Source of the DNA: DASRWI01 sp035654655 | GTDB lineage: Bacteria; Bacteroidota; Ignavibacteria; Ignavibacteriales; Ignavibacteriaceae | Assembly (NCBI GenBank): GCA_035654655.1 | Contig: DASRWI010000030.1 | Location: 62,001 to 126,000 of the forward strand | DNA length: 64,000 nucleotides | Direction of reading: 5' to 3' | In this document: positions 9,236-18,681 of the stretch, piece after piece | How positions within the stretch are numbered: position 1 is the stretch's first letter | Layout of the letters: each line of letters opens with the position of its first letter | Notes under the pieces: model-generated | What the model saw: the letters and a program-made list of their open reading frames with translations, nothing else | Told to the model about the DNA's origin: nothing | Databases searched by the model: none | Program-made: the position numbers and the translations under genes

Positions 9236-9246
9236 TAAATCAACAT

Positions 9247-9276
9247 AAAAAAAGCTCTATCTCAAGAGCTTTTTTT
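9247..9276 (-). terminator. Second intrinsic terminator between convergent genes
   Basis: The 12-bp stem AAAAAAAGCTCT/AGAGCTTTTTTT with a 6-base loop lies 20 bases beyond the stop of the minus-strand lipoprotein gene. Seven A on one side and seven T on the other make it functional on either strand. With the hairpin at 9202 it forms a double insulator. Confidence 0.8.
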
Positions 9277-9296
9277 TATTCTAAACTAAAATTTAT

Positions 9297-10001
9297 TTAT
9301 TCAGCTTTAATTTTAGCATCTTCAATTAATACTGGATATGCATAACCTGAACCGAAATCTTTATCTTTTGTAACCTTACCTTCAACTACTATAGTTTTGC
9401 CAACTTCAGCAACATCATTTGAAGTAACTAATAAATCATAATTTTGTGAATTTTCATCTCCAGTACCATCCTGAATGTGAATCCAATTCTTATCCATTAT
9501 GCCAGAATTAACTTTTGTTACCTGGCCTTTTATTTTAATGGTTTGACCATTTAGCTGATCTCTCATAGAATAAACTTGCTCAACAGTTTTACCACCGGCA
9601 ACAGGAGCAATGCTTACATTTTGTTTACCCGAAGAAACTGCTGTTCTATGTGGATTAGTAGCTGGATTATTTAAGGGATTTTGACCTGGTATTACTTTGG
9701 ATGCATCTTCAACAAATAAAATCCTATCAAAAGTTTTATCTATGCTGCTGCCCTTAAAATTTTTCATTTCCATAGCTTTGGTAAAATATACATTTTCACC
9801 TTTATTGAATACTACATTTTTAGTAATAGCAATCCAGTATTCTTCACCTTTTTCTTCAACTTGTAAGTATTGATAATCAGGTACATCTATTTTATCAACT
9901 ATTTCACCACCCTTAACACCAGCAGGTAATGGTTTATCATCATTTTTAGAACAACCTGCAAAAAAGAAAATCACAATAAGAAAATAAAGTAAGTTTTTCA
10001 T
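9297..10001 (-). CDS. Lipoprotein with OB-fold-type domain
   Basis: 234 residues. The N-terminal signal and lipobox FFFAGC place the lipidated Cys at residue 17. Residues 30-100 form an uncharacterised beta-rich region (EEYWIAITKNVVF). From about residue 140, VEQVYSMRDQLNGQTIKIKGQVTKVN and IHIQDGTGDENSQNYDLLVTS look like the OB-fold domain found in periplasmic nucleic-acid-binding-like lipoproteins. A Shine-Dalgarno GGAG lies upstream of the ATG. It stands alone on the minus strand, insulated by two terminators. No function is assigned. Confidence 0.75.
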   Translation of the reverse strand: MKNLLYFLIVIFFFAGCSKNDDKPLPAGVKGGEIVDKIDVPDYQYLQVEEKGEEYWIAITKNVVFNKGENVYFTKAMEMKNFKGSSIDKTFDRILFVEDASKVIPGQNPLNNPATNPHRTAVSSGKQNVSIAPVAGGKTVEQVYSMRDQLNGQTIKIKGQVTKVNSGIMDKNWIHIQDGTGDENSQNYDLLVTSNDVAEVGKTIVVEGKVTKDKDFGSGYAYPVLIEDAKIKAE

Positions 10002-10140
10002 TTAGCTCCTTTTATAAATATTTAACGCTAAAGTTAATAAAAAATAAAAATAAAATTCAGTCATTTAGAAATATTTTTTTTGCTGCAATATTGTGAACAA
10101 ATGCATAAAAAAGTGATTTTAACAACAAAGTGAAATAGGG

Positions 10141-10156
10141 CCAATATATATATTGG
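10141..10156. promoter_or_regulatory. 16-bp perfect palindrome upstream of the histidine kinase
   Basis: CCAATATATATATTGG reads identically on both strands and sits 46 bases before the kinase start, within the 201-base divergent region. The perfect symmetry suggests a dimeric regulator site, though AT-rich DNA can form such a site by chance. Confidence 0.4.
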
Positions 10157-10202
10157 GAATGGAATTAAGTGTCTTAAGGAGCCAACATTTGGGAGGGATC
10201 CA

Positions 10203-12521
10203 TTGAAATTTGTTACTAATGATGAAAATGAAAATCTAGACATCAAAAAGAATGGTGGTCTATACATTTCAGAAGATTTTATATTAAATAAGGAAATCGA
10301 CAGTCAACAGTCTGGCAAGGAACCTACTGAACCTATTAGTAAGTCTTTATTAAGAAGTGGTATTTTTAAAAAATTTCCTGATGTCTTATTAGTGATTGAC
10401 ATTGATGGATTCATCATAAATTACTATTCAAATCATAAAGAAAATGTTTTAGGTGATGCTGAAATTAATTCATATGTAGGGAGAAATTTATATAGTCTTG
10501 TTCCACGCGAAGTAGGCACAAGAATTTATAAAACAATTCTTAAAACTATTGATGCTAAAATAACGACCTCTTTAGAATATTCCATTGTTTCAAAAAATAT
10601 AAGAAAAATATTTGAAGCAAGGTTTCTACCGCCTAAGGATAATAACATCCTTGTTATAGTTAGAGAAATTACAAGGTCGAAAAGAGCAGAAGAAGCATTA
10701 CGTATTTCAGAAATAAGATTTAGATCTGTCTGGGAAAATTCTCTTGATGGTATGCGACTTGTTGACCTTAATGGAAATATTGTTGCTGTAAATACAGCTT
10801 TCTGTAATTTGGTCGAAATGCCATCTGAAGAACTTGTAGGACAACCTTATGCTTCAGTTTATAAGGATATTAAAGATGAACCAATGGACGATTTCCTTAA
10901 CCATTTTAGGCAAAGATTTGTTAACAGAGATATTCAGGACCATTTTGAAACCTATGTAAATCTTTTTTCGGGAAAAAAAGTCTATCTTGAGGTAACTAAT
11001 GTATTTGTTGATTCTCACGAGGAAGACCTTTTTGAAGGAGAAGTATTATTACTTTCTTTATTTAGGGATATAACAGAAAGAAAAAGAGCAGAAGAAAAAC
11101 TTCGTGAAAGTGAAGCCAGATATAGAACTTTAGTTGAGACCTCTCCTGATGCAATTATACTTATGGATGAAGATGGGAAAATATTAATGGCTAACAAACA
11201 ATTAGCTGACACATATGGAATTAAAAGTTCAGATGAATTTAGTGGTATTAGTATTTTTAAATTTATAAGCTCAAAGGATAGAAAAAGAATAAAGGAAGAT
11301 ATAGAAGAAGTAGTAAAGCACTCCAAAATCAAAAATTCCGAATATTGTATTGTCCATCCTAAAAGGAGATACATTCCTGTAGAAGTTAATGCAAGTGTCA
11401 CCAGTATAATGGGAAAACCTCGTATAATAGCCATTATAAGGGATATAACTGAAAGAAAAATTGCAATTGAAGCTTTAAAAAATTCTGAAATACAATTTAG
11501 ATCAGTATGGCAAAGTTCTATAGATGGAATGTGTTTGACCAACAGCCAAGGGAAAATAGTAGCATCGAATAATGTTTTTTGCAAAATAACTGAACATGAA
11601 GAGTCTGAATTGAAAGATAAATATTATTTCGAAGCCTATGGGAATGATACTCAAGAAAATAACCTTGCTAAACTTGAAAGATATAAAAAGAAATTTGCAA
11701 CTAAAACCTTTGAACCATTTAGAGTTATGAATGCTAAATTCAAAGATGGAAGGGATTTAGAATTAGAAGTCACTCACAACTTAATTGAGTTTGAAAAAAA
11801 TGCACCTTTGCTGTTGACTATATACCATGATGTTACAGAAAAGAAAAAAGCAGAAGAAAATTTAAGGAAGACCGAAAAACTGGCCGCTATAGGGAAAATG
11901 GCAGCTTATTTATCTCACGAAATTAAAACACCATTAGCCTCGATAAAGCTAAACATTGAAATGTTAGAGAAGAGTTTAATCCTTCCTGATAATAAGCAAA
12001 AATCTTTTTCAATTATTCAGAAGGAGATTAAGAGACTAAGCAAGCTCTTAAAGAACGTGCTGCAATTCTCAAAACAAACTGATTTAGTATTTGTTAATAT
12101 TAATCTAGAAAATTTGATGGATTCCATTTTTGATTTGTATGAAAATTTATTAAATCAGAAGAATATAGAATTTATAAATAATTTATCCTTTGCAAACGTT
12201 TATGGAGATTATCAAAAACTTCAAACAGTTTTTATGCACTTATTTGAGAACTCAATAGATGCAATGGAAGAGGGAGGTATTCTTGAGGTATACTCACATT
12301 TTAATAATAATATTTTAGATGTTTTTGTTAAAGATAGCGGGCCGGGAATTAGTAATGGTGAACATATTTTCGATCCTTTCTACACAACAAAAAATACTGG
12401 AACAGGGTTAGGTCTATCAATTGCTCAAAAAATAATAGAACAGCATAATGGTAAGATTAGCCTCCTTTCTTCAAAAAAAGGAGAAACTATTTTCAAAATA
12501 TCTTTTTACAACAGGACTTAA
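10203..12521 (+). CDS. Cytoplasmic multi-PAS sensor histidine kinase
   Basis: A 772-residue kinase without visible membrane helices, so it probably senses inside the cell. Four PAS domains follow one another (about residues 55-160, 165-290, 297-415 and 420-545), each linked by an ITERKRAEE-type helix. The dimerisation domain has the H box YLSHEIKTPLASIKLN with His572. The ATPase domain has N box HLFENSIDAM, G1 VKDSGPGI and G2 TGTGLGLSIAQKI. The TTG start is supported by GGGAGGGA 5 bases upstream, and no better ATG exists nearby. It abuts the next gene and almost surely phosphorylates that regulator. Confidence 0.93.
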   Translation: MKFVTNDENENLDIKKNGGLYISEDFILNKEIDSQQSGKEPTEPISKSLLRSGIFKKFPDVLLVIDIDGFIINYYSNHKENVLGDAEINSYVGRNLYSLVPREVGTRIYKTILKTIDAKITTSLEYSIVSKNIRKIFEARFLPPKDNNILVIVREITRSKRAEEALRISEIRFRSVWENSLDGMRLVDLNGNIVAVNTAFCNLVEMPSEELVGQPYASVYKDIKDEPMDDFLNHFRQRFVNRDIQDHFETYVNLFSGKKVYLEVTNVFVDSHEEDLFEGEVLLLSLFRDITERKRAEEKLRESEARYRTLVETSPDAIILMDEDGKILMANKQLADTYGIKSSDEFSGISIFKFISSKDRKRIKEDIEEVVKHSKIKNSEYCIVHPKRRYIPVEVNASVTSIMGKPRIIAIIRDITERKIAIEALKNSEIQFRSVWQSSIDGMCLTNSQGKIVASNNVFCKITEHEESELKDKYYFEAYGNDTQENNLAKLERYKKKFATKTFEPFRVMNAKFKDGRDLELEVTHNLIEFEKNAPLLLTIYHDVTEKKKAEENLRKTEKLAAIGKMAAYLSHEIKTPLASIKLNIEMLEKSLILPDNKQKSFSIIQKEIKRLSKLLKNVLQFSKQTDLVFVNINLENLMDSIFDLYENLLNQKNIEFINNLSFANVYGDYQKLQTVFMHLFENSIDAMEEGGILEVYSHFNNNILDVFVKDSGPGISNGEHIFDPFYTTKNTGTGLGLSIAQKIIEQHNGKISLLSSKKGETIFKISFYNRT

Positions 12522-13895
12522 ATGGAAAAAATACTCATTATTGATGACGACGTTTCTTTTGCTGAGACTTTAGAATTATATCTTGGTGAATTAAATTTTC
12601 AAACTATAAAAGCACACAACGGTAAAGATGGTGTCCGTTTATTAGAAAAAGAACACCCCGATATAGTTATTACTGACTTAAAAATGCCGGGTTATGATGG
12701 ACTTGAAGTATTAAAAAGAGTAAAAGAATTTGATGAGAATATTCAAGTTATACTTGTTACTGCCTTTGAAGATATGGAAACTACCATCAAGGCAATGCAA
12801 ATGGGAGCATATGATTATATTGAAAAATCTCTTGAATTGGAAAGAATAAATTCAATAGTAAAAAGAGCCTTTGAAAGTAAAAGACTTAGTGAACGGCTTG
12901 TTATTGCAATCAAGGAAGATTCAAAAGATTTTCAATTGATGAATGACCTGGTTGGTAAAACCCAGGTTATGAAAGAAATTGTAAAAAAAATTGGACGCAT
13001 ATCTTCTACTAAAGTTAATGTTCTTATACAGGGAGAAAGCGGTACCGGCAAGGAGTTAATTACTAAGATTATTCATTATACAGGTATAACCAAGGACCTT
13101 CCGTTTATTGCAGTTAATTGTACCGCCTTATCAGAGTCATTGCTTGAAAGTGAATTGTTTGGTCACGTTAAAGGTTCATTTACCGGTGCAATCAGAGATA
13201 AAAAAGGAAAGTTTGAATTAGCAGCTGAAGGAACAATTTTTTTAGATGAAATTTCAGAGATATCTCCAAATCTTCAAGTAAAATTATTAAGAGTACTTCA
13301 GGAAAAAGAGTTTGAACGTGTAGGAGGGGAAGTAACAATACCTATGCATGCAAGAGTAGTGGCTGCTTCCAATAGGAATCTATCTCTATTAGTTGAACAG
13401 GGAAAATTTAGAGAGGATTTATATTATAGGCTTAAAGTATTTACTATCGATGTTCCTCCGTTAAGAGAAAGAAAAGAAGATATTCCGAATCTTGTTGTCC
13501 ATTTTTTGAAAAAAATTAATAAAGAATTACATAAGAGTGTATGGAAAATTCCTTATGATGTAATGGAACTTCTCCAGAATTACACTTGGGTAGGTAATGT
13601 TCGTGAACTTGAAAATACATTGCTGCAAGCAGTTGTCTTAGCAAAGGGAGATGTTCTGGAGCGGGAATATATATTGCTTAAAAATAATATGAGCGTTGTA
13701 GATAAAAATAAAAATAAATCCAGAATGAGTTTAGCAGAAATTGAAAAGGAACATATTAAACTTGTATTAGACAGTGTTAAATGGGATAAGCAGGCAGCTT
13801 GTAAAATTTTGGGAATAGCTAAGACTACTCTTTACAATAAGATTGAGACTTACAAATTAGGTGAGGAAAATAATATTAGCGTTGAACCTACTTAA
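12522..13895 (+). CDS. Sigma-54-dependent response regulator (NtrC family)
   Basis: 457 residues. The receiver domain carries the phospho-acceptor Asp52 (VITDLKMPGYDG). The AAA+ domain has Walker A GESGTGKE near residue 171, the sigma-54 contact loop GSFTGA at 218-223 (Ser in place of the usual Ala) and Walker B GTIFLDEI. The C-terminal Fis-type helix-turn-helix is KQAACKILGIAKTTLYNKI. It starts directly after the kinase stop, forming a kinase/regulator pair. It should activate -24/-12 promoters; one candidate lies 155 bases downstream, before the CheW-like gene. Confidence 0.95.
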   Translation: MEKILIIDDDVSFAETLELYLGELNFQTIKAHNGKDGVRLLEKEHPDIVITDLKMPGYDGLEVLKRVKEFDENIQVILVTAFEDMETTIKAMQMGAYDYIEKSLELERINSIVKRAFESKRLSERLVIAIKEDSKDFQLMNDLVGKTQVMKEIVKKIGRISSTKVNVLIQGESGTGKELITKIIHYTGITKDLPFIAVNCTALSESLLESELFGHVKGSFTGAIRDKKGKFELAAEGTIFLDEISEISPNLQVKLLRVLQEKEFERVGGEVTIPMHARVVAASNRNLSLLVEQGKFREDLYYRLKVFTIDVPPLRERKEDIPNLVVHFLKKINKELHKSVWKIPYDVMELLQNYTWVGNVRELENTLLQAVVLAKGDVLEREYILLKNNMSVVDKNKNKSRMSLAEIEKEHIKLVLDSVKWDKQAACKILGIAKTTLYNKIETYKLGEENNISVEPT

Positions 13896-14048
13896 GCAAG
13901 CTTAATCTAGTTCAAATCACTTTATAACTCATCTCACATAAAATATATCCATCAATCACTTTTTGAACTGCAAAGTTTAGAAAGTGAACTGAAGGATTTA
14001 ATTAAACAAAAAAAACCTTAAATAAATAAAAAAAATCATACTTTTTTC

Positions 14049-14065
14049 TTGGCACTTGGTTTGAA
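14049..14065 (+). promoter_or_regulatory. Candidate sigma-54 (-24/-12) promoter
   Basis: TTGGCACTTGGTTTGAA fits the consensus TTGGCAC-N5-TTGCA except for A in place of C at the -12 element. Spacing between the GG and the -12 G is correct. A start near 14075 would give a leader of about 20 bases for the CheW-like gene. It sits just downstream of an NtrC-type activator gene, which adds weight. Confidence 0.45.
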
Positions 14066-14095
14066 AACATACTTTAAAAACGAGTATGATATAGT

Positions 14096-14563
14096 ATGAT
14101 AGATAATCCTCCCCAATTGATTGATAACTTTGCTGGTCTTGTAATATTTGACATTGCTGGTAAAGAATTTTGTGCAGACATCAAAGATGTGTCTGCTATT
14201 ATAAACCCTTCAGAGATGGATCAATTAATTACGGATAATGTCAAAAATAATTCCTCTATCACAGTAAATAATATAGTAATTCCATTAATTGATGTTAGAA
14301 AAATTTTTGGTTTAAACGTTAAACCAAGAACTAATGACATAAGGATTTTGATTGTCGAATTTGGTACACGTGCATATGGCTTTGTTGTAGAAAAGGTGAA
14401 AGAGATATTAACTATGAGCAGAGAATTGAAAATCAATATGGAGTTCAAGGCATTCAAAAACGAACCTTATTTACTAGGAATACTACATTTCGAGGGAAGG
14501 ACCTTCTATTTACCCGACTTTAAAAACCTCTATCAAAATAAAATTGACGATGAAAAATTATGA
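14096..14563 (+). CDS. CheW-like domain protein
   Basis: A 155-residue protein matching a single CheW domain: FAGLVIFDIAGKEFCADIKDVSAII at the start, VNNIVIPLIDVRKIFGL in the middle, and RILIVEFGTRAYGFVVEKVKEIL in the second subdomain. CheW couples chemoreceptors to CheA. No cheA or receptor gene is in the window, so it may serve a distant chemosensory array or another scaffold role. No clear Shine-Dalgarno is visible; the ATG lies in a repeated GTATGATA. It overlaps the next small gene by 4 bases. Confidence 0.8.
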   Translation: MIDNPPQLIDNFAGLVIFDIAGKEFCADIKDVSAIINPSEMDQLITDNVKNNSSITVNNIVIPLIDVRKIFGLNVKPRTNDIRILIVEFGTRAYGFVVEKVKEILTMSRELKINMEFKAFKNEPYLLGILHFEGRTFYLPDFKNLYQNKIDDEKL

Positions 14564-14817
14564 AGAAAATAGTTGATAATGAACTAAGAATATATTTACA
14601 AAACTTGGATTTTGATGAAGCTATTTCACATAGAGTACATTCTAGAGTATTTGAGATATTAGGATATCTATCTAATGTTGATAAAAAAAATCTATCTGAA
14701 AATGATAAGATATACTTAAAACGTATAGAAAATTTAAGTAAGATTTTAATAAATGAAGTGCATGGTATTATAGAATATTATAAATCCAAAAAGCACGATG
14801 ATACAAGCTCAATTTAA
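14560..14817 (+). CDS. Small helical protein of unknown function, coupled to the CheW-like gene
   Basis: 85 residues, charged and predicted mostly helical, with two long amphipathic segments (about 18-45 and 50-78). There is no signal peptide or membrane helix. The ATGA overlap with the CheW-like gene shows translational coupling, so it may be a binding partner of that protein. I recognise no family. The ORF is supported by the coupling and by codon use like its neighbours. Confidence 0.6.
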   Translation: MKKIVDNELRIYLQNLDFDEAISHRVHSRVFEILGYLSNVDKKNLSENDKIYLKRIENLSKILINEVHGIIEYYKSKKHDDTSSI

Positions 14818-14947
14818 AAGCATAATTGTTTTATTTCGTCCATTAACCGTGATTTTAAAAATAGAATTTTGTAAAAATATCGGCTGTTGCTGAGTTGGCG
14901 AAGCTGTGAATATAAAAAAGACTCAATAATAAATAGAAAGAGAAACT

Positions 14948-16117
14948 ATGAATATCCCTTTTCTTGATTTGAAAACTCAATATAATTCGATTAAAGAAGA
15001 AGTACTACCTGCAATTCAAAATGTATTAGAAAATACTTCATTCGTGCTTGGTAAAACTGTAGTAGATTTTGAAAAACGATTTGCAGAGGCGCATCAAGTA
15101 AAACATTGTTTTGCAGTTAGTTCTGGTACAGATGGTAATCACCTTGCATTATGGTCCTTAGGAATTGGCCCTGGTGATGAAGTAATTATTCCTGCTAACA
15201 CTTTTATTGCAACTGCTTGGGGAGCAACATTAAATGGAGCCACACCAGTTTTTGTTGATTGCGATAAGGATAATTATAACATAAATCCAGATAAAATAGA
15301 AGCTGCAATAACTAAAAAAACAAAAGCTATTGTTGTTGTTCATTTATATGGTCAACCTGCTGATATGGATAGATTAAAAACAATTGCTGATGAAAATAAT
15401 CTTTATCTTGTTGAAGATTGCGCTCAATCTCATTTTGCTGAATATAAGGGTAAAAGAACCGGAAGTTTTGGTATCACTGCCTCGTTTAGTTTTTATCCTG
15501 GTAAGAACTTGGGAGCTTATGGTGAAGGTGGTGCAGTAACAACAAATGATGATAAAATTGCCAGAAAAATTCAGATGATGAGAGACCATGGTGCTATAAA
15601 AAAATATGATCACGAAATTTATGGCCATAACTATAGAATGGATGGTATTCAAGGCGCTGTTCTTGGTGTGAAGATGAACCACATTGAACAGTGGACAGAA
15701 GCAAGAAGAAGAAATGCTGCAAAGTATAAAAGAATGCTTGCTGATGTTAAGGAAATTATTCTACCAAGAGAAATGCCGTATGCAAAGCACGTTTATCATT
15801 TATTTGTTATTCAATTAAATAATGGTGGAGTTGAGGAAAGAGATGCTCTTGCTGCATATTTGAATGAGAATGGAGTTAGCACTGGTTTGCATTATCCGAT
15901 TCCGTTGCACTTGCAAAAATGTTTTGCTCATCTTGGTTATAAAAGAGGTGATTTCCCATATGCAGAAAAATTAGCTGAATCTGGTTTATCATTACCTATG
16001 TATGCTGAATTAACTAATGAACAAATTGAATATGTAGTTGGGAAGATTAAAGAATACTTTGCAATTAAAAAGGAAAAGATTGAAAGTAATGTTAAAGATG
16101 CAGTATCAAGCTTCTAA
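14948..16117 (+). CDS. DegT/DnrJ/EryC1/StrS family sugar aminotransferase (WbpE/WlbC-like)
   Basis: A PLP-dependent aminotransferase acting on a nucleotide-linked keto sugar. The N-terminal IPFLDLKTQY motif, the phosphate-binding SSGTDGNHLAL and the Schiff-base Lys186 in FYPGKNLGAYGEGGA are visible; length 389 is slightly above the usual 360-380. Together with the oxidoreductase (17599) and hexapeptide acetyltransferase (18678) it matches the WbpB/WbpE/WbpD set that makes UDP-2,3-diacetamido-2,3-dideoxy-glucuronic acid. This pathway assignment is inference from gene context. It opens EPS locus 1. Confidence 0.88.
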   Translation: MNIPFLDLKTQYNSIKEEVLPAIQNVLENTSFVLGKTVVDFEKRFAEAHQVKHCFAVSSGTDGNHLALWSLGIGPGDEVIIPANTFIATAWGATLNGATPVFVDCDKDNYNINPDKIEAAITKKTKAIVVVHLYGQPADMDRLKTIADENNLYLVEDCAQSHFAEYKGKRTGSFGITASFSFYPGKNLGAYGEGGAVTTNDDKIARKIQMMRDHGAIKKYDHEIYGHNYRMDGIQGAVLGVKMNHIEQWTEARRRNAAKYKRMLADVKEIILPREMPYAKHVYHLFVIQLNNGGVEERDALAAYLNENGVSTGLHYPIPLHLQKCFAHLGYKRGDFPYAEKLAESGLSLPMYAELTNEQIEYVVGKIKEYFAIKKEKIESNVKDAVSSF

Positions 16118-16136
16118 AAATTAGGTCTTGATTACA

Positions 16137-17555
16137 ATGATTAAAATAATGAAAAAATATGGTTATGAAATATCCGATTTGATGATCTTCTTAATCGCAA
16201 TATTTACATTTACTTATATAGTTCTTAGTAAATTTAAAATTAATCTGGAAGAACAAGAAACGATATATTTATTTCTTCTTATAATTTTCCTGAATATTTT
16301 TCTGGCTTTATATTTTATAGAATATTTTAAGCTAATAAATTTTAAACATAAAATTACCAAAGTTGTTAATAAACCCTCCCGGAAGTTGAATACTCCATTT
16401 TTATCAATAATTGCATTATTGTTTTTAGCTGGAGCCTTTTCAACTTCCAAGGAGTTAGTCTCTGAAGTTTTATTTACAGGTTTAGTGCTTAGTTCTTTTT
16501 ATTTTCTTTACGTATTCAGAAGCCCTAAGCAAACTAACAAAAAAACTGATGCTAAAAATATTGTTATTATTGGTGCAGGGAATCTTGGAACCAGATTATT
16601 AAAATCAATTATAGATTACAAAAAGAATTACAATGTTATCGGCTTTATTGATGATAATATTGAAATTGATGTATTAATATTTAATAATAAAAAAGTCATT
16701 GGACATATTAAGGATTTGTCGATTCTTAAAAGACAATATAACATTGAAGAAGTTTTTTTAAGTCTTGAGGATCTGGATTATTCATCACTTTTAAAAATCA
16801 TAGATGAAATAAAGATTAATGGTTTAAAAGCAAAAATATTGTCTCCTTTACTTCAAATTATTCCTGAAAAGAAACTTCCAATTGAAAGATTAGATGGATT
16901 GGAATTAATAGTTTATTCTACATCGGAAATAAAATCATCGACATTAAAATTAAAAAGAATCGGGGATGTCGTCCTTACATCTATTGGAATGATTTTCCTT
17001 TTACCTGTATTCATCATTATTGGTTTGCTGATAAAATTAGGTTCTAAAGGTCCTATCATTTTTAAACAAATACGTATTGGAAGAGATGGTAAACCATTTG
17101 AGTTTTATAAATTCAGGTCAATGTTTATTTCCAAGGGCGAGGATGAAGAAAGAAAAGAAATGATGCTTGAGTTTATGAAAAATAATAAAACTCAATCAAC
17201 AGATACAAAAATTATAAATGAAAAAAGAGTTACGTGGATTGGTAAATATTTACGTAAAACTTCATTAGATGAATTACCACAATTATTTAATGTTTTGAAA
17301 GGGGATATGAGCTTGGTAGGTCCGAGACCATGTCTTCCATATGAATACGAAAATTATGAAGAATGGCATAAAAGAAGATTGAACGTGCTTCCCGGATGCA
17401 CTGGTGTCTGGCAGGTTTCAGGAAGAAGTTCAGTTATGTTTGATGATTCGGTAGTTTTGGACCTTTATTATATAAATAATATTTCAGTTGCTTTTGATTT
17501 GAAAATCATGGCTAATACAATACCAGTTATGTTTTTCTCCAAAGGCGGTAAATAA
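16137..17555 (+). CDS. Undecaprenyl-phosphate sugar-1-phosphate transferase (initiating, WcaJ-type)
   Basis: Starts EPS repeat-unit assembly by moving a sugar phosphate from a UDP-sugar to the lipid carrier. Four membrane helices occupy about residues 1-120, then a Rossmann-like domain begins with IVIIGAGNLGTRLLKSI. After one more membrane segment comes the catalytic bacterial sugar transferase domain: FKQIRIGRDGKPFEFYKFRSM, TSLDELPQLFNVLKGDMSLVGPRP and PGCTGVWQVSGRS. An upstream in-frame TTG at 16128 is possible, but the ATG at 16137 sits better relative to TAGG. Confidence 0.93.
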   Translation: MIKIMKKYGYEISDLMIFLIAIFTFTYIVLSKFKINLEEQETIYLFLLIIFLNIFLALYFIEYFKLINFKHKITKVVNKPSRKLNTPFLSIIALLFLAGAFSTSKELVSEVLFTGLVLSSFYFLYVFRSPKQTNKKTDAKNIVIIGAGNLGTRLLKSIIDYKKNYNVIGFIDDNIEIDVLIFNNKKVIGHIKDLSILKRQYNIEEVFLSLEDLDYSSLLKIIDEIKINGLKAKILSPLLQIIPEKKLPIERLDGLELIVYSTSEIKSSTLKLKRIGDVVLTSIGMIFLLPVFIIIGLLIKLGSKGPIIFKQIRIGRDGKPFEFYKFRSMFISKGEDEERKEMMLEFMKNNKTQSTDTKIINEKRVTWIGKYLRKTSLDELPQLFNVLKGDMSLVGPRPCLPYEYENYEEWHKRRLNVLPGCTGVWQVSGRSSVMFDDSVVLDLYYINNISVAFDLKIMANTIPVMFFSKGGK

Positions 17556-17598
17556 TGTTCGTTGTTGTTCTATTTGATAATTATTTGGAGGATCAGTT

Positions 17599-18681
17599 AT
17601 GCGTATAGGAATAGTGGGATTAGGTTATTGGGGCCCCAACCTCGTTAGAAATTTTTTGGCAAATGATGTGGAAAAAATTATTGCTTGTGATAGTAAATTA
17701 GAAAGATTACAATTTATAAGGTCAAAATTTCCAGAAGTTGAGCTCACAGATAATTATGATTATTTACTTGATAGTAATGTGGACGCAATAGCAATTGCCA
17801 CTCCCGTGAATACTCATTACCCCATAGCAAAAAAAGCTTTATTAGCAGGAAAACATATTTGGGTTGAAAAACCCTTCACTTCATCTTCAGAAGATGCTGA
17901 AGAATTAATTAAATTAGCAAAAGAAAAAAACCTAAGAATATTTGTAGATCATACATTTATTTATACAGGTGCAGTTAGAAAGATTAAGGAATTAGTAACG
18001 CAAGGAGAACTAGGAGAAATAATTTACTTTGATTCAGTAAGAATTAATTTAGGTTTGTTTCAGCATGATATAAATGTAATATGGGATTTAGTTCCACATG
18101 ACTTATCTATAATGAATTACTTACTTCCTGACAAAAAGGTTAGCGCAGTTACAGCAAACGGAATTGCAAATTTTTATGAGCAGGAAAATATAGCACATCT
18201 TTCTGTTCAATTTGAAGACAAAAAATGTTTTGGACATTTTCATGTTAACTGGACTTCACCAGTTAAAATAAGAAGAATGATTGTTGCAGGAACAAAAAAA
18301 ATGTTAGTATTTGATGATATGGAAAATTCTGAAAAGATAAAAGTATATGATACCGGTATTGAAATGCTAACAACAGAAAGCCTTCACAAAGCTCTTGTTC
18401 AGTATAGAATAGGAGATATGTATGCTCCTAAAATTCAGCAAACTGAAGCTTTAACATTGGGTGCCAAAGAATTTGTTAATGCAATTCGTGAAAATAGAGA
18501 GCCTTTAACAAATGGAGTCGACGGTCTTAATGTTGTAAAAATTCTTGAAGCAGCTGATATTTCTTTAAAGAATAGGGGTTCATATGTTGAATTAAATAAA
18601 GAAATCAGAATCTTACAAAATGCTGTAAAAGATAATGGCGGTATAAAGAATAAAGAATTTGGAAAGGTTGTTGGTTTATGA
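17599..18681 (+). CDS. Gfo/Idh/MocA family oxidoreductase (WbpB/WlbA-like)
   Basis: An NAD(P)-dependent sugar dehydrogenase of 360 residues. The N-terminal nucleotide fold has GIVGLGYWGPNLVRNF, the catalytic EKPFT motif lies near residue 94, and a downstream WDLVPHDLSIMNYLL holds the substrate His. A strong Shine-Dalgarno (TTGGAGGATCA) precedes the ATG. The gene overlaps the acetyltransferase by 4 bases, the same pairing as wlbA-wlbB, so oxidation of the C3 hydroxyl of UDP-GlcNAcA is the likely reaction (inference). Confidence 0.88.
   Translation: MRIGIVGLGYWGPNLVRNFLANDVEKIIACDSKLERLQFIRSKFPEVELTDNYDYLLDSNVDAIAIATPVNTHYPIAKKALLAGKHIWVEKPFTSSSEDAEELIKLAKEKNLRIFVDHTFIYTGAVRKIKELVTQGELGEIIYFDSVRINLGLFQHDINVIWDLVPHDLSIMNYLLPDKKVSAVTANGIANFYEQENIAHLSVQFEDKKCFGHFHVNWTSPVKIRRMIVAGTKKMLVFDDMENSEKIKVYDTGIEMLTTESLHKALVQYRIGDMYAPKIQQTEALTLGAKEFVNAIRENREPLTNGVDGLNVVKILEAADISLKNRGSYVELNKEIRILQNAVKDNGGIKNKEFGKVVGL

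Noticed and set aside
11015..11584. 189-codon open frame on the minus strand
   Set aside because: It lies wholly inside the PAS region of the histidine kinase, which has clear family motifs; the minus-strand translation has no recognisable domain.
13892..13905. TTAAGC/GCTTAA dyad at the end of the sigma-54 activator gene
   Set aside because: The loop would be only two bases and no T-run follows, so it is not a credible terminator.
13905..13925. GTTCAAATC resembling a tRNA T-loop
   Set aside because: The flanking bases do not pair to form a T-stem and no anticodon or acceptor arm is found upstream.
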